Shown one piece after another: positions 61,027 through 64,000 of a DNA stretch of 64,000 nt. The first letter of the stretch is position 1, and each line of letters begins with the position of its first letter. The notes under the pieces are model-generated. The model had not been told where the DNA came from. It ran no database searches and saw only the letters and a program-made list of their open reading frames with translations. A program made the position numbers and the translations under genes. Where the stretch lies: assembly GCF_028463845.1 (NCBI RefSeq), contig NZ_CP116805.1:1178001-1242000 (forward strand), read 5' to 3'. This DNA comes from Gimibacter soli. Its GTDB lineage: Bacteria > Pseudomonadota > Alphaproteobacteria > Sphingomonadales > Kordiimonadaceae.

Positions 61027-62982
61027 ATGAAGCTGAAAACGATCGCCGCGGCGTTTGCTGCTGCCATGATGTTTGCCGCGCCCGCATTGGCGGCGGACCG
61101 CCTTTTCGACGATATTTTCACAAGCCATATGGTGCTGCAGCGCGAGCACCCGATTACGCTTTCAGGCAAGGCAGAACCGGGCACGCGGCTTGATGTGGCT
61201 TTCGCGGGTGATGGCCGGAAGGTGACAGCCGACAAGGCCGGACGCTGGTCTGCGACCTTCCCGTCACGCCCTGCGAACGCTGAACCCGTCACCGTGACCG
61301 TGAAGGCAGAGGGGCGCAGTGAAACGCTTTCGGACCTCCTGATCGGTGATGTGTGGCTGTGTTCCGGCCAGTCCAACATGAACTGGCCGGTCGAACGCGC
61401 ACTGAACCCCGAACGCTATATCGAGGCCGAGCAGCGACCTGACCTTCGGCTTTTCACCGTGGCGCTGGCGAGCCATATCGTGCCGCAGGATGGGCTTCCC
61501 GGTGCGTCGGGCTGGCAGGTGGCGAGCGCCGAAACCGTGCGTAGTTTTTCTGCCGTTTGCTATTTCACCGCGCGCGACTTGCAGGCCGCGCATGATGTGC
61601 CGGTCGGCCTTGTTCATTCGTCGTGGGGCGGATCGCAGATCGAAGCCTGGATCAGTGCCGCCGGCCTGAAGGATGTGGAAGGGCAGGCAGAAGGGCTGAC
61701 GCTTCTGAAGGATTATGCGAAAGACCCGGTCGCCGCGACGGAAGCGTACGGCAAGGGCTGGGAACGGCGCTGGACGGCGCAAGTGCCGGCCGGAACGCCG
61801 GGACCGTGGGTGAAGGACGGCGCGGGTGACTGGGTGCCGGTGCCGGCAGCTTTCGGGGACTGGAACCTGTATGGCGATCCGGCGCTAAAGGGCTTCACCG
61901 GCGCGGTCTGGTACGCCGCCGATGTCACCCTCACCGCCGATCAGGCGAAGGGGGCCGCGCGGCTGTCGCTTGGCGGGATCGACGAAACCGACATCGCATG
62001 GGTGAACGGCGTGGCTGTCGGCAACAGCTTCGGCTGGGGCACGCCGCGCACTTACAGGGTGAAAGCAGGGCTCCTGCGCGAAGGGCGCAACCGGATCGTC
62101 GTCAATGTCTATAATAGCTGGGCGGCAGGCGGCTTGACCGGCCCGGCGGAGGCCATCGCACTGACGCTGCCGGATGGCGCGCAGGTCCCCGTCACGGGCT
62201 GGCGTTACAGGATCGAACGGCAGATCGCAGACATGCCGGCCCCGGCGCCCTGGTATTCGATCAATGGCCTGACCGGGCTCCATAACGCCATGATCGCCCC
62301 GCTCGGCCCTCTGCCGTTGAAGGGCGTGCTCTGGTATCAGGGGGAATCAAACATCACAAAAGCCGCCAGCTATGAGCGGCTGCTGCATGCCATGATCGCC
62401 GATTGGCGCGGTCAGTTTGGTGCCGACCTGCCGTTCATCGTCATCCAGCTTCCGGCTTTCGGCAACCTGAATGCCACGCCGATGGAAAATGGCTGGGCCG
62501 GGGTGCGTGATGCCGAACGCCGCGTGGCGCAGGCGGACCCGGCAGTCGGCCTCGCTGTCACCATCGACGCAGGCGACAGGTTCGAGCTTCACCCGCCGAG
62601 CAAGCAGGAAGTCGCCCGGCGCACCGCCCTTATTGCGCGGCGGCTTGCTTACGGTGATGACACGGATATCCGCCTTGATGGCCGTTCGCCCCTGTCCGCG
62701 CGGCGGGACGGGGACGGGATAACGGTGGAGTTTGGCACGGAAGGCGGCGCGCTGACAGCGATGAGCGCAGGCGCCCCCTTCGGTTTCGAAGTCTGCGGCG
62801 AGGCGAAAAACAGCTGCGCTTTTGCACCCGCAAAGCGGGATGGTACCCGCGTGCTGATCGATGTGCCTGCGGGGCTGGTCGTCCGGCGCGTTCGCTACGC
62901 CTGGGGCGGGGCGCCTGTCGCCAACCTTTATGAAGCTAACGGCATGCCGGTCAGCCCGTTCGAGATTGCTGTGACACCCTGA
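61027..62982 (+). CDS. Exported SASA-type carbohydrate acetylesterase
   Basis: This 651-residue protein has a signal peptide (residues 1-22), a SGNH/SASA esterase domain with the serine in SGQSNM near residue 118, and the Asp-His end in ELHPPSKQEVARRTALIARRL near residue 522. An inserted beta-jelly-roll domain (about residues 270-375, WYAADVTLTADQAKGAARLSLGGIDETDIAWVNG) looks like a carbohydrate-binding module. Related enzymes are called sialate O-acetylesterases but many remove acetyl groups from plant polysaccharides. Next to a GH10 xylanase, acetyl-xylan or a similar glycan is the likely substrate. Confidence 0.9.
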   Translation: MKLKTIAAAFAAAMMFAAPALAADRLFDDIFTSHMVLQREHPITLSGKAEPGTRLDVAFAGDGRKVTADKAGRWSATFPSRPANAEPVTVTVKAEGRSETLSDLLIGDVWLCSGQSNMNWPVERALNPERYIEAEQRPDLRLFTVALASHIVPQDGLPGASGWQVASAETVRSFSAVCYFTARDLQAAHDVPVGLVHSSWGGSQIEAWISAAGLKDVEGQAEGLTLLKDYAKDPVAATEAYGKGWERRWTAQVPAGTPGPWVKDGAGDWVPVPAAFGDWNLYGDPALKGFTGAVWYAADVTLTADQAKGAARLSLGGIDETDIAWVNGVAVGNSFGWGTPRTYRVKAGLLREGRNRIVVNVYNSWAAGGLTGPAEAIALTLPDGAQVPVTGWRYRIERQIADMPAPAPWYSINGLTGLHNAMIAPLGPLPLKGVLWYQGESNITKAASYERLLHAMIADWRGQFGADLPFIVIQLPAFGNLNATPMENGWAGVRDAERRVAQADPAVGLAVTIDAGDRFELHPPSKQEVARRTALIARRLAYGDDTDIRLDGRSPLSARRDGDGITVEFGTEGGALTAMSAGAPFGFEVCGEAKNSCAFAPAKRDGTRVLIDVPAGLVVRRVRYAWGGAPVANLYEANGMPVSPFEIAVTP

Positions 62983-63053
62983 GATTTGCGGGCGGCAATT
63001 GCGCCCCCCGCGCCCGAGGCACTTCCCTGTTTCGAGTAGTGCACTTCCCTCAG

Positions 63054-63092
63054 AAAAGGCGCCGCCGGTACTGCCGACGGCGCTTTTCTCTT
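63054..63092 (+). terminator. Terminator after the acetylesterase gene
   Basis: AAAAGGCGCCGCCGG (63054-63068) pairs with CCGACGGCGCTTTT (63074-63087) with one bulge and one mismatch, followed by CTCTTT. Confidence 0.75.
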
Positions 63093-63098
63093 TGTCGC

Positions 63099-63133
63099 AA
63101 AAAAGCGGCGGCCCCACGGATGCGGGGCCGCCG
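63099..63133 (-). terminator. Terminator after the GH10 xylanase gene
   Basis: On the minus strand, CGGCGGCCCC pairs with GGGGCCGCCG around an eight-base loop (63106-63133), followed by CTTTTTTG. It stands back-to-back with the esterase terminator. Confidence 0.9.
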
Positions 63134-63169
63134 ATGATCCGGCCGGGAATGCCGGGTCAGGGGTTCTGG

Positions 63170-64000
63170 TCAGCTGCGCGGGGTTGCGGCCCTCAGGCTG
63201 GCAGCGATGGCTTCATGCAAGGGCTTGGCCTTGAAATCATGGCCGTAGGGGCAGCCGCGCACCGGTGTGCCGTCGTCTCGCGGGCTGAAGCCCTGCAGCC
63301 ACGAATAGCGGTCGCTGAGGCCCCAGGCGAGGACATCGCCCATTTCCTTGTAATTGAGCATCATGTCGAGATAGGCGCGGGCATAGGCCGAAACCCCGGC
63401 GTCGCGGGCGGCGATATCCGTGGGCAGGGCTTTGTCCTGCACATCGAACTCAGTGATGACGAGGCGGTAGCCCATGCCGACGGCTTCATCCACGAAAGCC
63501 TGCCATGCCTCTTCCTCGCGCCTGCCGATGCCCGTTTCGGGGTCAAGCGAATTGACGATCAGGTGCGATTGCAGGCCGAGCGTATCGACCGGGACATTCC
63601 GTTTGCGCAAGCCTTCAAGAAGCTTCAGCACGCCGGTGCGGTGCGCATCATTGCCGGCTTCCCAGCCCATATAATCGTTATAGACAAGTTCGGCATGCGG
63701 GGCATGTTCGCGGGCCATGTGGAAGGCCAGATCGATGGTCGCTTCGGCACCGCCCAGCGCCTTTGAAAGGGCGGTTTCTTCCAGCACGCCATCGGCATCA
63801 TGCACGGCTTCATTGACCACGTCATAGCTGACGATGGCGTCACCGTAGCGCTTGCAAATGGTGGTGATATGATTTGTCAGCATCGCTTCCGCGGCCTGCA
63901 CCGGATTGGCGCCGAAATCATGGGTCGCTTCCCAGTCGGGCATCCATTTGGACTTGTGCCAAAGGAGCGTATGACCGCGCACCGCCATGCTGTGGGCCTT
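63170..64000 (-). CDS. GH10 endo-1,4-beta-xylanase, N-terminus cut by window end
   Basis: The 276 visible residues cover the C-terminal two thirds of a GH10 barrel and run open into the window edge. Conserved GH10 elements are HTLLWH at the start, the acid/base glutamate of VVNEAV (codon near 63810), the nucleophile glutamate of ITEFDV (near 63450), LGLQSHL and the substrate-platform WGLSDRYSWL. GH10 enzymes cut the backbone of xylan. An in-frame ATG at 63988 is internal to the fold, not the true start. It converges on the acetylesterase gene, so the two probably act on the same polysaccharide. Confidence 0.93.
   Translation of the reverse strand, partial: KAHSMAVRGHTLLWHKSKWMPDWEATHDFGANPVQAAEAMLTNHITTICKRYGDAIVSYDVVNEAVHDADGVLEETALSKALGGAEATIDLAFHMAREHAPHAELVYNDYMGWEAGNDAHRTGVLKLLEGLRKRNVPVDTLGLQSHLIVNSLDPETGIGRREEEAWQAFVDEAVGMGYRLVITEFDVQDKALPTDIAARDAGVSAYARAYLDMMLNYKEMGDVLAWGLSDRYSWLQGFSPRDDGTPVRGCPYGHDFKAKPLHEAIAASLRAATPRS

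Noticed and set aside
1-64000. CRISPR arrays, tRNA or rRNA genes, transposases, prophage or integrase genes
   Set aside because: None was seen. Repeats found are short operator or terminator elements, and gene content is uniformly chromosomal.

Overview
The window is G+C-rich chromosomal DNA with the coding style of an alphaproteobacterium. It has three TonB-dependent receptors, a TamA/TamB pair, an IorAB-type molybdenum hydroxylase, an RND efflux operon, Tat-exported enzymes and many GTG/TTG starts behind good Shine-Dalgarno sequences. The repertoire resembles TonB-receptor-rich heterotrophs such as sphingomonads, Kordiimonas or Hyphomonas relatives, but no marker gene here fixes the genus. 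No rRNA, tRNA, insertion sequence, phage or CRISPR array was seen. Genes are dense: no gap between genes exceeds about 300 bases. The 48 genes called include one cut at each window edge.

Region 1 (1-11.4 kb) looks like a peptide or muropeptide salvage island. It holds a Tat-exported LD-carboxypeptidase, a D-amino-acid dehydrogenase-like flavoenzyme, an NhaC-family carrier, a divergent Lrp/AsnC regulator, a TonB receptor with a class-C beta-lactamase-like hydrolase carrying a membrane tail, an XRE-cupin regulator, an MFS carrier and a translationally coupled L-Ala-D/L-Glu-type dipeptide epimerase. Region 2 (11.4-20.1 kb) has a LytS-type kinase and LytTR regulator separated by a small secreted NTF2-like protein. 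It continues with a second TonB receptor, an exported alkaline-phosphatase-superfamily enzyme, an SMR efflux protein and a pirin. Region 3 (20.2-25.8 kb) has a divergent glutathione-dependent formaldehyde detoxification pair and a TetR-controlled two-subunit molybdopterin oxidoreductase.

Region 4 (25.8-35.7 kb) is a disaccharide utilisation locus: a periplasmic alpha/alpha-barrel glycosidase-like protein, a TonB receptor, a LacI repressor, beta-phosphoglucomutase, a GH65 phosphorylase and an MFS carrier. Three copies of the palindrome TTGCAATCGATTGCAA (one with a single mismatch) lie at its two divergent promoter regions and tie the locus into one local regulon. Region 5 (35.7-48.6 kb) is export and redox functions. 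It has a TetR-HlyD-ATPase-permease ABC efflux operon, a DsbA-like/SDR pair divergent from an HxlR regulator, and a LysR-controlled RND tripartite pump.

Region 6 (48.8-64 kb) contains a small NTF2 protein, a nucleotidyltransferase-HAD phosphatase fusion next to a TagB/TagF-like glycerophosphotransferase homologue, a PepSY protein with an OmpR/histidine kinase pair, and tamBA. It ends with the edge of a probable xylan locus (SASA-type acetylesterase and a GH10 xylanase cut by the window end). The observations most worth following up are the nucleotidyltransferase-HAD fusion with its TagF-like partner, the peptide-salvage island, and the operator-defined sugar regulon.
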